Shown: in pieces, positions 8,631-17,039 of the stretch
Layout: each line of letters starts with the position of its first letter
Position numbering within the stretch: the first letter of the stretch is position 1
Source of the DNA: Gammaproteobacteria bacterium
GTDB taxonomy: Bacteria; Pseudomonadota; Gammaproteobacteria; Competibacterales; Competibacteraceae
Assembly (NCBI GenBank): GCA_024234995.1
Contig: JACKNF010000012.1
Location: 27,780-91,779 of the forward strand
Length of the DNA stretch: 64,000 nt
Direction of reading: 5' to 3'
Program-made: the position numbers and the translations under genes
The notes under the pieces: model-generated
Databases searched by the model: none
What the model saw: the letters and a program-made list of their open reading frames with translations, nothing else
What the model was told of the DNA's origin: nothing

Positions 8631-9431
8631 ATGACGATGAATGCACCGGACTTTGAAACCCTGATCTACCAAGCAGACCAGCAATACGCTGAAATCCACT
8701 TCAATCGCCCGCACCGCCTCAATGCAGTCGTCGAGCAGTTCTACATGGAGTTGCTGGCGGCGTTGTCGCTGGCCGGACACGATCCGGCGATCCGGGCCGT
8801 CGTGCTGACGGGCGTGGGCCGGGCATTTTGCGTTGGTGCCGATTTGAAGGAACATGGAGCGGGGCAACGCACGGCTTACCAGCGGCGCCAGTATCTGCAA
8901 CTCGGTAATGATGTATGTGAAAAGATCACTCGGCTGAGCAAGCCGGTGGTGGCAGCCGTCAACGGTTATGCGCTGGGTGCCGGGGCAGAAATCGCCGTGT
9001 CCTGCGATTTCGTGCTGATGGCTGAAAGTGCGCAAATCGGTTTTCCTGAGGTCAGCATTGGCACCAGTGTGGGCGGAGGTGTCACCCAAATCCTGCCGCG
9101 CCTGGTCGGCCTTCGCAAAGCGCGCGAGTTGCTTTTCCAGGGTACACGCATCAACGGGACCGAAGCGCAGCATATGGGTCTTGTCACTCAAGTTTGTCCT
9201 GGCGAGGAACTGCTGGACCGCGCCCGGCAGTTCGCTCTGGAACTTGCAGGCAAAGCGCCCGTATCTATGGCCGTAATGAAAAATCTGCTCAATCATGCGG
9301 CTGCCCAGGATTTCGCCACCCAGCTGCAATTGGAGCTCGATGGCGTATTCAGTTGTACGGTGACCGAAGACTGGCAGGAAGGGGTCAACGCCTTTGCCGG
9401 AAAACGTGCGCCGCAGTTCAAGGGGTATTGA
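8631..9431 (+). CDS. Enoyl-CoA hydratase/isomerase family protein (first copy)
   Basis: A 266-residue crotonase-fold enzyme. The frame is open further upstream, but the translation before 8631 is AT-rich non-family sequence, so I place the start at the ATG at 8631 or 8637. Family signatures are GVGRAFCVGADLKEHG (oxyanion hole) and AVNGYALGAGAEIAVSCDF. In the second signature the catalytic glutamate region reads GFPEVSIGTSVGGG, keeping one glutamate. It would hydrate or rearrange an acyl-CoA. It is the first gene of a four-gene operon, 2 bases before the acyl-CoA synthetase start. Confidence 0.88.
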   Translation: MTMNAPDFETLIYQADQQYAEIHFNRPHRLNAVVEQFYMELLAALSLAGHDPAIRAVVLTGVGRAFCVGADLKEHGAGQRTAYQRRQYLQLGNDVCEKITRLSKPVVAAVNGYALGAGAEIAVSCDFVLMAESAQIGFPEVSIGTSVGGGVTQILPRLVGLRKARELLFQGTRINGTEAQHMGLVTQVCPGEELLDRARQFALELAGKAPVSMAVMKNLLNHAAAQDFATQLQLELDGVFSCTVTEDWQEGVNAFAGKRAPQFKGY

Positions 9432-9433
9432 AC

Positions 9434-11581
9434 ATGAACAGTCCACTCCATCAATTTCTCGCGCCCGGCTCGATTGCGATCATTGGCGCTTCTCTGGACC
9501 CGGCTAAGCGTGGCTACAGGGCGCTAGCGGGTCTCCTCAATGATGGCTATGCCGGCAAGATCTATCCGATTCATCCCAAGCTGGAGGCGATCATGGGTCT
9601 TAAAGCCTATCCCTCCATCGAGCAGGTCCCGGAACCGGTCGACCTGGCGTTGATTTGCACGCCCGCCAAGACGCTGCCTGGGATTCTCGAACTGAGCGGC
9701 AGGAATGGCGTCAAGGGTGCGGTGATCCTGGCCAGCGGTTTCGGCGAGGCTGGAGAAGCTGGCGTTCGGCTGGAGCGGGAAACCTTGGAGGCCGCGCAGC
9801 GCAGCGGTGTGCGCATCATCGGCCCAAATACTTCCGGCATGTTCAACCTGCACAAGAAAGTCAATCTGCTGGCGTTAGATGGCGTCAAGCCGGGTAATGT
9901 GGGAATCGTTTCGCAGTCAGGCAACATGCTATTGGCGCTGGTGCTGGAGGCCCAGCACAAGGGTCATATCGGTTTTAGCACTTATGTCGGACCCGGTAAC
10001 CAGACCGACATCGGGTTCGCCGACTACCTGCGCTATCTAAGCGAAGAGGCGAACACGCAAGTGGCCGCTTTGTATGTCGAGGGTTTTAAGAATGGCCATG
10101 AATTTTTGCGGGTTGCCCGGGAAACCGCCCGGAAAAAACCGGTCGTGGTCTACAAATCAGGCAGCACGGCGGCTGGCCAGAAAGCGGCCAGTTCGCACAC
10201 AGGCGCGTTGGCGGGCAGTTACGCCATGACGGTCGATCTGCTCCGGCAGGCCGGTGTTAACGTGGTCGGCAAATCCGGCGAAATCTTGCCGGTCGCTGAA
10301 GGGCTGGGGCTGTTGCAGCAAGCCGCCGGCCGGCGCATCGCCATCCTGGCCGACGGCGGCGGACAAGCCACGATCGCCTCCGATCGCCTCTCGGAAGCGG
10401 GCTTACAGTTGGCCGGACTGGAAGTGGTTACCCAGGAGCGGTTGCGCGCTGTGCTGTTTCCTCAGGCGTCCCTGGCTAACCCGATTGATGTGGCGGGCAG
10501 CACCGACGCCCATCCCCGGTTGCTGGCGGACTGTGCCGGGATACTCTGTCAGGATTGCAACGTCGATCAGGTTTTTTTGGTTGGCATGTTCGGCGGCTAT
10601 GGGATTCGTTTCGCTCAGGAGCTGGCCGGCCAGGAGCTTGATGCAGCCAAGGAACTGGCCGCAATCAAACAGCAGAGCGGCAAGCCGCTGATCGTTTACA
10701 GCTTATATGCACCGTTGAAACCTGAGCCGTTGGAGGTGCTGCGCGGGTCCGGCATACCGGTGTACGACTCGATCGAACACGCGGTGGAAGTGCTGGCCGC
10801 CTTGAGCGAGCGTGGCGAGTTTGCCCAGCGTGACGCCAGCGCCGTTTACGCGGAACCCATGCTGCCGGACCCAGCAATGCAACAAATGATTGTGGCCGCT
10901 CGCCAGGCGGGCCGGGACCTGCTCGAACCCGAAGCCAAGGACCTGCTTGCCGCTTATGGTATCGATGTGCCGCCTCAACGCGTGCTCTCCAGTGTGGCGG
11001 ATCTGGACACGTTGGACCCTGCATGGCTCGACCGGCCGGTGGCCATGAAAGTCGTGTCTAAAGACATCCTGCACAAGTCGGATGCGGGCGGCGTCAAGCT
11101 GAACTTGCAAGGACGTGATGCGCTGCACGCCGCCTACATGGATATCATGGCCTCGTGCCGCACCTGCCAAGCTGACGCGGATATTGCCGGGGTACTGCTC
11201 ACCCCGATGGTCCGTAAAGGCATTGAGGTTATTATCGGTGTTAGCCGTGACCCGATTTTTGGTCCCGTCATGATGTTCGGTCTCGGTGGCATCTTCGTTG
11301 AAATCTTGGAAGATATCGCCTTCCGTTCGATTCCGCTGAGCCGGCAGGACGCCGAATCCATGGTGAATCAGATCAAGGCCCGCAAGATTCTGGAGGGTGC
11401 ACGCGGTGCAGCGGGCGTAAGTAAGGAAGCCTTGGTGGCATTGATTCTCAAGGTAGCAGGCATTGTCGAAGCGCATCCCGAGATCGCGGAAATCGACCTC
11501 AACCCTCTGATGGCCTATCCCGATGGCTATGCGGTGGTGGATGCCCGCATGATTCTTGATCGGGTCAACGAAAGGAAATGA
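9434..11581 (+). CDS. Acyl-CoA synthetase, NDP-forming (acetate-CoA ligase ADP-forming type)
   Basis: A 715-residue protein with, in order, a CoA-binding Rossmann domain (SIAIIGASLDPAKRGYRAL, residues about 10-140), a succinyl-CoA-ligase-like domain (GIVSQSGNMLLALV, then SSHTGALAGS with the phosphorylated-histidine type motif, about 150-450) and a C-terminal ATP-grasp domain (about 490-700, VAMKVVSKDILHKSDAGG). Enzymes of this family make acyl-CoA from a free acid with ATP giving ADP, through a phosphohistidine. Lying between two enoyl-CoA hydratases it probably activates the carboxylic acid whose CoA ester they process. The stop overlaps the next gene's first ATG. Confidence 0.9.
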   Translation: MNSPLHQFLAPGSIAIIGASLDPAKRGYRALAGLLNDGYAGKIYPIHPKLEAIMGLKAYPSIEQVPEPVDLALICTPAKTLPGILELSGRNGVKGAVILASGFGEAGEAGVRLERETLEAAQRSGVRIIGPNTSGMFNLHKKVNLLALDGVKPGNVGIVSQSGNMLLALVLEAQHKGHIGFSTYVGPGNQTDIGFADYLRYLSEEANTQVAALYVEGFKNGHEFLRVARETARKKPVVVYKSGSTAAGQKAASSHTGALAGSYAMTVDLLRQAGVNVVGKSGEILPVAEGLGLLQQAAGRRIAILADGGGQATIASDRLSEAGLQLAGLEVVTQERLRAVLFPQASLANPIDVAGSTDAHPRLLADCAGILCQDCNVDQVFLVGMFGGYGIRFAQELAGQELDAAKELAAIKQQSGKPLIVYSLYAPLKPEPLEVLRGSGIPVYDSIEHAVEVLAALSERGEFAQRDASAVYAEPMLPDPAMQQMIVAARQAGRDLLEPEAKDLLAAYGIDVPPQRVLSSVADLDTLDPAWLDRPVAMKVVSKDILHKSDAGGVKLNLQGRDALHAAYMDIMASCRTCQADADIAGVLLTPMVRKGIEVIIGVSRDPIFGPVMMFGLGGIFVEILEDIAFRSIPLSRQDAESMVNQIKARKILEGARGAAGVSKEALVALILKVAGIVEAHPEIAEIDLNPLMAYPDGYAVVDARMILDRVNERK

Positions 11582-11586
11582 CACGC

Positions 11587-12402
11587 ATGACGGCTCTATT
11601 GGAATTGCAAGACGCGGAACTGGTGCTCGATAACCGGGTCGCTACCCTGACCCTGCAACGTGACGATGTGCGTAACGCCCTGACGGGGACTCACTTGATC
11701 GACGATATCGTGCGCACGGTGGAATGGGCCAACCTTAACCCGGCGGTTTCGGTGCTGGTGCTAACCGGTGCCGGCGCCGCTTTCTCGGCGGGCGGCAACG
11801 TTAAAGACATGGCGGACCGCAGTGGCGATTTCGCCGGTGACGTTGCCGAAGTCGAAGAGCGCTACCGGCGCGGGATTCAGCGCATTCCACTGGCGCTGCA
11901 CAAGGCCGAGATTCCCCTCATCGCCGCGGTCAATGGTCCAGCCATCGGTGCCGGCTTCGATCTGGCCTGTATGTGTGACCTGCGCATCGGCTCACCGCGC
12001 ACCGTGTTCGGCGAGACTTTCCTGAATCTAGGGATTATTCCGGGTGACGGCGGGGCTTGGTTCCTGCAACGGCTGGTGGGTTATCAGCGTGCTGCCGAGC
12101 TGACCTTGACCGGGCGCCTGGTGAAGGCTGAAGAGGCGCTGGCCTTGGGGTTGTTGCTGGAGGTGGTGCCCGAGACGGAATTGCTGGAGCGGGCTTATAC
12201 CCTGGCCCGGCGCATCGCGGGGCAGCCGCCGAAAGCGCTGCGCTTGACCAAGCGTCTGCTGAAAATTGCACAACGCGAAGAATTGCCAGATTTTCTCGAC
12301 CGTTGTGCTGGTTATCAAGGAATGTGCCACAACAGCGAGGAGCATCTGATGGCGGTCACCAATTTTTTGGCGCGCCAGCACAGCGGCGGGAAGTCATCAT
12401 GA
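11587..12402 (+). CDS. Enoyl-CoA hydratase/isomerase family protein (second copy)
   Basis: A 271-residue crotonase-fold enzyme. The ATG at 11587 is favoured over that at 11578 because the AAAGGAAA site at 11571-11578 has normal spacing to it. Signatures are GAGAAFSAGGNVKDM and AVNGPAIGAGFDLACMCDL; FGETFLNLGIIPGDGG keeps glutamate and aspartate at the positions often used in catalysis. It differs clearly from the first hydratase of this operon, so the two probably act on different steps or intermediates. Its stop overlaps the regulator's start as ATGA. Confidence 0.88.
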   Translation: MTALLELQDAELVLDNRVATLTLQRDDVRNALTGTHLIDDIVRTVEWANLNPAVSVLVLTGAGAAFSAGGNVKDMADRSGDFAGDVAEVEERYRRGIQRIPLALHKAEIPLIAAVNGPAIGAGFDLACMCDLRIGSPRTVFGETFLNLGIIPGDGGAWFLQRLVGYQRAAELTLTGRLVKAEEALALGLLLEVVPETELLERAYTLARRIAGQPPKALRLTKRLLKIAQREELPDFLDRCAGYQGMCHNSEEHLMAVTNFLARQHSGGKSS

Positions 12403-13301
12403 TCGACGCCGGGTGCCGCGACATTATTACCCGGCTGCAACGGGAGTTGCCTGACATGCGGCCGGCGTTGCAGCGGGCGGCGAAATTCATCTTGGACCAT
12501 CCAAACGAGATTGGATTGATGCCGATCCGTGATGCAGCGGCGCAAGCACAGGTTAGCCCTAATACTCTGGTGCGTCTCGGGCAATGGCTTGGTTACCAAA
12601 CCTATGATCATCTGCGCCAGCCGTTCCGGGAGGCGTTGAAACAGGGTCCGCACGCTATCAGTAGCCAGGCGCGCTGGTTACAAAAATTGGGGCAGGGCGA
12701 AGGGTTCGCGCCGCTGTATGCACAGATGGCCTCCGCCAATATATCTAATCTGAAACAGATGTTTTCGGAAAACGACGCTCTAAAGCTGGAACAGGCGGCT
12801 CTCCTGTTGCTGCAAGCCCCGCAAGCCTACGTGCTCGGCTCGCGCAGCTCGTACTCTCTGGCGCATTATTTTTTCTACGTGGGGCGGATGGCCATGCCGA
12901 ATCTGAATCTGGTGCCCCGGCATGTCAGCGCGCCGTTCGATGACCTCGCATTGGCGGGGGATCGGGATGTTGTGCTGGCGCTGAGCTACCAGCCATATGC
13001 CAAGGACACGCTGCAAGCCTGCGAATATGCTAAATCGCGTGGTGCCAGGCTGATCGCGATCACCGATAGCGTAGCAGCCCCTTTGGTATACCTTGCTGAT
13101 CCTGTGTTCGTCGTGCCGACGCAAAGCCCTCAGTATTTTGCCTCGGCGGTGGCCATTATGGCTTTGCTGGAAACGCTCTTGGCCTTCGTGGTGGCCCAGG
13201 GCGGGCAGGAAACGCTGGATACCATTGCCGCCTTCGAGAAAGTCCGTGACGACATGGCAGTGTATTGGAACGAGGTGGAGCGAACGCGAACGCGTTATTG
13301 A
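12399..13301 (+). CDS. RpiR/MurR-family transcriptional regulator
   Basis: A 300-residue regulator starting at the ATG overlapping the hydratase stop (ATGA, 12399-12402). Residues about 10-90 form the RpiR-type helix-turn-helix (PNTLVRLGQWLGYQTYDHLR). A SIS sugar-isomerase-like domain follows at about 120-270, with YVLGSRSSYSLAHYFFY and GARLIAITDSVAAPLVYLAD. SIS regulators usually bind phosphosugars, but several control catabolism of amino acids and acids. Its position at the operon end suggests local control, possibly through the repeats at 8535-8614. Confidence 0.9.
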   Translation: MIDAGCRDIITRLQRELPDMRPALQRAAKFILDHPNEIGLMPIRDAAAQAQVSPNTLVRLGQWLGYQTYDHLRQPFREALKQGPHAISSQARWLQKLGQGEGFAPLYAQMASANISNLKQMFSENDALKLEQAALLLLQAPQAYVLGSRSSYSLAHYFFYVGRMAMPNLNLVPRHVSAPFDDLALAGDRDVVLALSYQPYAKDTLQACEYAKSRGARLIAITDSVAAPLVYLADPVFVVPTQSPQYFASAVAIMALLETLLAFVVAQGGQETLDTIAAFEKVRDDMAVYWNEVERTRTRY

Positions 13302-13380
13302 GCACTACTTCCTGGGTTTTGGGCGGGTGGTTGAAGTCACCGCTAGAAATCCAGCCGATTTTGACCTCTTTTGACTCGCC

Positions 13381-13404
13381 GTTTCCCCTGAAAAGGGGGC
13401 AAAC
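13381..13404. repeat. Hairpin with GAAA loop
   Basis: GTTTCCCCT at 13381-13389 and AGGGG plus AAAC at 13394-13404 fold around a GAAA loop, with a two-base bulge. No T-tract follows. It could be part of a short intergenic repeat element or end the regulator transcript. Confidence 0.45.
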
Positions 13405-13502
13405 GCGGGTGATCTATCAGCGCAAAACTCTGCTTGTGAAACCTGGCAACAGGTGACATATATCCAGATAGCCAAAAGAACCTTTTTGAGCATGAAGGAC
13501 AG

Positions 13503-13541
13503 TTAACAATGAAAGTTGTTGTCCACAACCTTCATTGTTAA
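13503..13541. promoter_or_regulatory. Long imperfect palindrome containing TTAACAATGAA
   Basis: TTAACAATGAA at the left and TTCATTGTTAA at the right border an inner GTTGT/ACAAC pair, giving a 39-base near-symmetric dyad. The outer word recurs in the palindrome at 13588-13613. It is probably an operator or the end of a short mobile repeat. Confidence 0.5.
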
Positions 13542-13587
13542 TAATCTATTTAATTGAAATATATTAAAAAAATAAAAATATACTTCG

Positions 13588-13613
13588 TTTTTAACAATGA
13601 AAATTGTTAAAAA
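13588..13613. promoter_or_regulatory. Perfect 11-bp inverted repeat TTTTTAACAAT / ATTGTTAAAAA
   Basis: Two perfect 11-base arms at 13588-13598 and 13603-13613 flank GAAA. The core TTAACAATGAAA is shared with the palindrome 50 bases upstream. It is a candidate binding site for a dimeric regulator, or a hairpin with a stable tetraloop. Confidence 0.5.
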
Positions 13614-13885
13614 TAATCCATCGAGATCCAGTTAAATAAAATAATATTTAAAATTCAATTACCTATTTAAATTCTATTATTGGCTTATTATTTGCTTATA
13701 TTTCTTAAGGTCATGTTCTATCCGAAACAATCTGGACATGGAATGATGATGTAAAAATCTTAATTCATACGCCCCAGATTTTTGTGAACCATTTGTTAAA
13801 TCAGCCAGACCTTCAATTCAGGGAGCTGATTGCCTGATAAAGCTGAACATCGCGCTAATTGATATTAATAAATTGGAGAACTGCA

Positions 13886-14786
13886 ATGGCAAACGAGAAA
13901 AATCCTATGGGAACGGTCATCACGAATAGCTTAATAAAGCGATTTCGTAAATCGATAGTCTGGCTGTATATCATTACCATTATGATTAGCATTCCAATTA
14001 TTTATTTGGTCACACAGTACCAAGTACATGCGGAATCCAATAAAGAATTAACATTAATGCTGGATATGGTTACTTCTATGAGAGAGTACATCTCAAAGGA
14101 TGTTCGCCCAGATCTCATGGAAGCAAAAATGTTTCAATCACCTATAACGTCTGGGGCAGTGGCAACAAGCAAGGTAGCTAGCTACTTCACAAAAGGCAGC
14201 CTAACTACTACATTAAAGTTGTTCTGATAATCCATTGAATCTAAAAAATATGGCGGGACCGTTTGAGAAAAATTATTGGATCAATATCGTGAAGATAGAA
14301 AATTGATGAAATAATACAAATTGGCGATATTAATGGCGACCGGTTTCTAGTTTCATCTGCCCCAGTGTGGCTAAAAAAAGAATGTATGGTATGCCACGGT
14401 GATCCGAAAAGCGCCCTATGCTAATAACTAGCAAGTACGGCATGACAAACGGCTATAACTATCAAGATGACAGCGTTGTTGGCACAATTAATTTGGGGGT
14501 TCCATTAGCGGACGTTAATACTTTGGTGATTCAACGCGGGCTTGTAGCCGTAGGGATAATTACTTCGATTTTCAGCTTAATATTTCTAATAATTAGCACC
14601 CTAGTAAAGAGAAACATTCTTCTGCCAATCGCAAACATTACGGAAGCAGCAGTTGTTCTGAGCAAAGGGAATCTTGAGCAAGAAATTAATGTTAAGCGCG
14701 ATGGCAGTGAGATTGGTGAGCTGGCTCATTCATTTGAACTGTTACGGCGCAGCTTAAAATGGACGATAGGGCAATCAAAAGAATAG
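13886..14786 (+). pseudogene. Decayed membrane haem sensor (Tll0287/DUF3365-like domain plus HAMP)
   Basis: The reading frame is broken several times. The first piece (13886-14227, ATG start) has an N-terminal helix and a periplasmic segment with EYISKDVRPDLMEA. The frame then shifts near 14221, 14268 and 14301, after which a segment reads ECMVCHGDPKSA with a c-type haem CxxCH at 14383-14397. More shifts near 14417-14430 lead into KYGMTNGYNYQDDSVVGTI, a second helix and a HAMP-like segment (NLEQEINVKRDGSEIGELA) ending at 14786. Intact relatives are haem-binding periplasmic sensors joined to HAMP and signalling domains. At least four indels make this a pseudogene. Confidence 0.8.
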
Positions 14787-14910
14787 CCAGTATCTCAGTG
14801 TGCTAGTTCCTTCGTATGAAGACGCTTTCATTGCCGTTACAAGCTGATTGAGCTAGCACTTATCGTCACTTAGATATCAATTTTCTAAATTCAATTTAAG
14901 GTTGATTAAC

Positions 14911-15480
14911 ATGAATAATTCACAACCGTTATCTTTGGCTCAAGTAGTAGCTGAACTCCAGAAAATTTCTCAAGATAAACTCTCTGGCAATATGACGATT
15001 GTGGCGGAAAATCGCCAAATGATCCGAATTGGTCTTATCAGCGGTAACATTGTCACATTGTCTTATAAGAATAAGCGGGGGGCAGAAGCACTATCGCTGA
15101 TGCAGCAGATCAAACCGGACTGGTTTCAATTTATCAAGAGCAGCAGCGTCACTCCTGACCCTGATTGGCAGCCTTCAACCACCGAAATTTTTAATTTTCT
15201 CAGTGGCGGTAGTATCTCTTCTCTGAAATCGGGATCCGTTAAAACGGCTGCTAAAGCACTTTCCCAGCAGACTCTGGAGGTGTTGAAAGAAGTATTGACC
15301 GAATTTATGGGTCCCGTAGCACCGGCGATTTGCAACAAGGTTCTACGACAGGATTTGAATCTAGACATGTCGATTGACTTGCTGGCTAAAGAAATTCCTG
15401 AATGGAAAGAGTCGCTTCAATTTAAAGAACAGGTCAGACAAAAACTCCTGACGGATCAGAGCCTAGCTACCACCGCTTAA
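14911..15480 (+). CDS. Hypothetical protein, possible DUF4388-like N-terminus
   Basis: A 189-residue soluble protein starting at the ATG at 14911, with TTAAGG nine bases upstream. The N-terminal 75 residues (SLAQVVAELQKISQDKLSG, then IRIGLISGNIVTLSY) look like the small beta-rich domain of PatA/DUF4388 proteins that accompany two-component systems. The C-terminal part (about 105-185) is helical, with VLKEVLTEFMGPVAP. I do not know its function. Lying just after a decayed haem sensor and next to a hemerythrin, it may be a survivor of a redox-sensing locus. Confidence in it being a real gene is good, in the domain call low. Confidence 0.65.
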   Translation: MNNSQPLSLAQVVAELQKISQDKLSGNMTIVAENRQMIRIGLISGNIVTLSYKNKRGAEALSLMQQIKPDWFQFIKSSSVTPDPDWQPSTTEIFNFLSGGSISSLKSGSVKTAAKALSQQTLEVLKEVLTEFMGPVAPAICNKVLRQDLNLDMSIDLLAKEIPEWKESLQFKEQVRQKLLTDQSLATTA

Positions 15481-15810
15481 TCGGCCTGGAGGGAGCGGAG
15501 CACACTGCCACTATCGGGACGTTGAGGGTGTTGGGTGTTTCGTAGCCAAAGAACCGCCATATATTGCGTTGATTGCTCTCGGCTAGGCCCTGTGCCTTGC
15601 GCATTAGTTAACAATTTAACGGCATCAAAAATCGCATCCAGCGATAGATTTCCGATGAACGTCCATTCTTCGTTGGATAGATTACTTTGATAAACTCAAA
15701 ACCTCCTTTGGTAATTTTTAGATAAAATTAGAAAATTATTAGATAATATTACAATGGGTAGTTTTTTTAAGACAGATTCCCTCCTTAGCTGCGTGATAGA
15801 TTTATAGGAA
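15481..15810. other. Intergenic stretch with an unplaced coding-like fragment
   Basis: On the minus strand, about 15481-15611 reads as an open stretch containing NQRNIWRFFGYETPNTLNVP, with no clear start context and no family I recognise. It may be gene debris, as may the rest of this decayed zone. Nothing else was seen in this gap. Confidence 0.35.
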
Positions 15811-16290
15811 TCACTTAAGAGTGATCGAGTCCCAGATCTTACCTGCCCATGATCTTTCTTTAGACCAACTGGACTTAAAACCTTTTTCAAGAAAAAATGA
15901 AGTGTATTTCTTGTCATTGATCATAATATGGTCTTTTAACCATTTTCTTAGAAAACTCATTAACTCAACATCAATTTGAGCGCCATCTTCAAATTTTCTC
16001 TGAAAGTTAATGATACTTTTTGTGAATTGCTGATGTTGATTTTGGTGAGCATCGCCTTCGGCATAATCAAAAATACGGAATAAACTCTCTTCAACTGAGA
16101 AATGTACAATAGTGTATTGGATAAGCTCATTGAGTATACTGCCAATAGTAGACTTATCGGCCTTATTCAATATGGCTTCACTGTACAGACGATTGATTAA
16201 AGCGATAAGAATTTTATGTTGCTCATCAATTTCCTGTAAGCCAACACTAAAGCTTTCAGACCACGGCAAATATTCTTTTGTTTCGGCCAT
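15811..16290 (-). CDS. Bacteriohemerythrin
   Basis: A 159-residue protein with the full set of di-iron ligands: EQHK near residue 25, HFSVEE (HxxxE), HQNQH (HxxxH) and HIMIND (HxxxxD). AGGAGA precedes the start. The fold binds oxygen reversibly at a non-haem di-iron centre and serves in oxygen delivery, storage or sensing. After the four-helix core the last 25 residues (GFKSSWSKERSWAGKIWDSI) form an unusual tail. A second, shorter hemerythrin is encoded at 32299-32691. Confidence 0.93.
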   Translation of the reverse strand: MAETKEYLPWSESFSVGLQEIDEQHKILIALINRLYSEAILNKADKSTIGSILNELIQYTIVHFSVEESLFRIFDYAEGDAHQNQHQQFTKSIINFQRKFEDGAQIDVELMSFLRKWLKDHIMINDKKYTSFFLEKGFKSSWSKERSWAGKIWDSITLK

Positions 16291-16589
16291 ATTATTATCT
16301 CCTGATTAAAACAAAAAAGAAGGGTCTATTCCGGCGATAAGAACCTTGGACAAAGGAAACCGGAAGTTGCTAAGAGTATTTCACAATTTTGTCGCTTTTG
16401 GTAGGGTCAGATTTATCCGCAGTTTTGTGAGTTATCAAGCCAATCATCGATGTGTTTGTTGAATACGGACAGCAGGTTTGAGATTAAAGGCTATACGGCT
16501 TAAGAAAGAACCGTCTACGATAAGTTAAGTGCTAGGTTGGTGCTGCTGGTTCTATTGCCGGGTCTGCTGCAGCCGTGGCGGAGTAGTCT
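16291..16589. other. Intergenic region without a recognisable gene
   Basis: These 299 bases between the hemerythrin and the IS110 remnant hold no supported gene or RNA. Short open stretches look like noise. Confidence 0.5.
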
Positions 16590-16888
16590 CTAATCCATAC
16601 GCTTGACCACCGTAAACTGCATGCTTAGATGCTGAGCCACCTCGTAGATGGCATCGGCATCCATCTCATCATTCTTGTTCAATTTGACATAGGAGTTGAC
16701 AAACTGCGGTGCGATCAGTTGCACCTCATGGTTGTGATCTGGAAACTGCCGCGTCCCGGCGCGGGCACTGCCACACGCTTCTATCGCCGCCATATGGGCA
16801 GAAGGCCGGGCATCCGCTTCCGCGTTTGTCCACACCATAGACGTGAAAATCCTGCTCGGCCAGGCCAATCCTGACAATCTTCACGGCA
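16590..16888 (-). mobile_element. Remnant of an IS110-family transposase (N-terminal part)
   Basis: On the minus strand the translation contains AIEACGSARAG, HEVQLIAPQFVNSYVKLNKN, then DADAIYEVA, closely following the DEDD-type N-terminal domain of IS110 transposases (usual forms EACGSAHHW, LIAPQFVKPYVK, NKNDAADAEAI). The beginning (KIVRIGLAEQDFHVYGVD) is in another frame, so there is a frameshift. The C-terminal catalytic serine region is absent. It is a dead fragment and shows past insertion-sequence activity in this AT-rich decayed zone. Confidence 0.85.
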
Positions 16889-17039
16889 TGTATTGTTGTC
16901 GCGATATTCTGTCTACAGTCCGCTCTGTACTCATCAGTGGATGATGGCGGATAACATCGCCCATTATACCCGCGATAGGCTCGTTGAGAGAGCAGGGCGG
17001 ACTATCCATTGGCTGGTTAATTGTTGCAGGATCATGAAT

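Larger units (their letters stand above)
13302..13885. other. Long AT-rich intergenic region with palindromes
   Basis: No gene is supported in these 584 bases. A GNRA-loop hairpin lies at 13381-13404 and two related palindromes at 13503-13541 and 13588-13613 (listed separately). Composition shifts sharply to AT-rich from about 13500. Confidence 0.6.

Noticed and set aside
15481..15611. Possible transposase end on the minus strand (NIWRFFGYETPNTLN)
   Set aside because: The pattern is suggestive but matches no insertion-sequence family I can name, so it is only noted as an unplaced fragment.
16893..17039. N-terminal extension of the homocysteine methyltransferase frame
   Set aside because: The added residues match nothing in the family, and the ATG at 17040 gives the normal length and a spaced AGGA.
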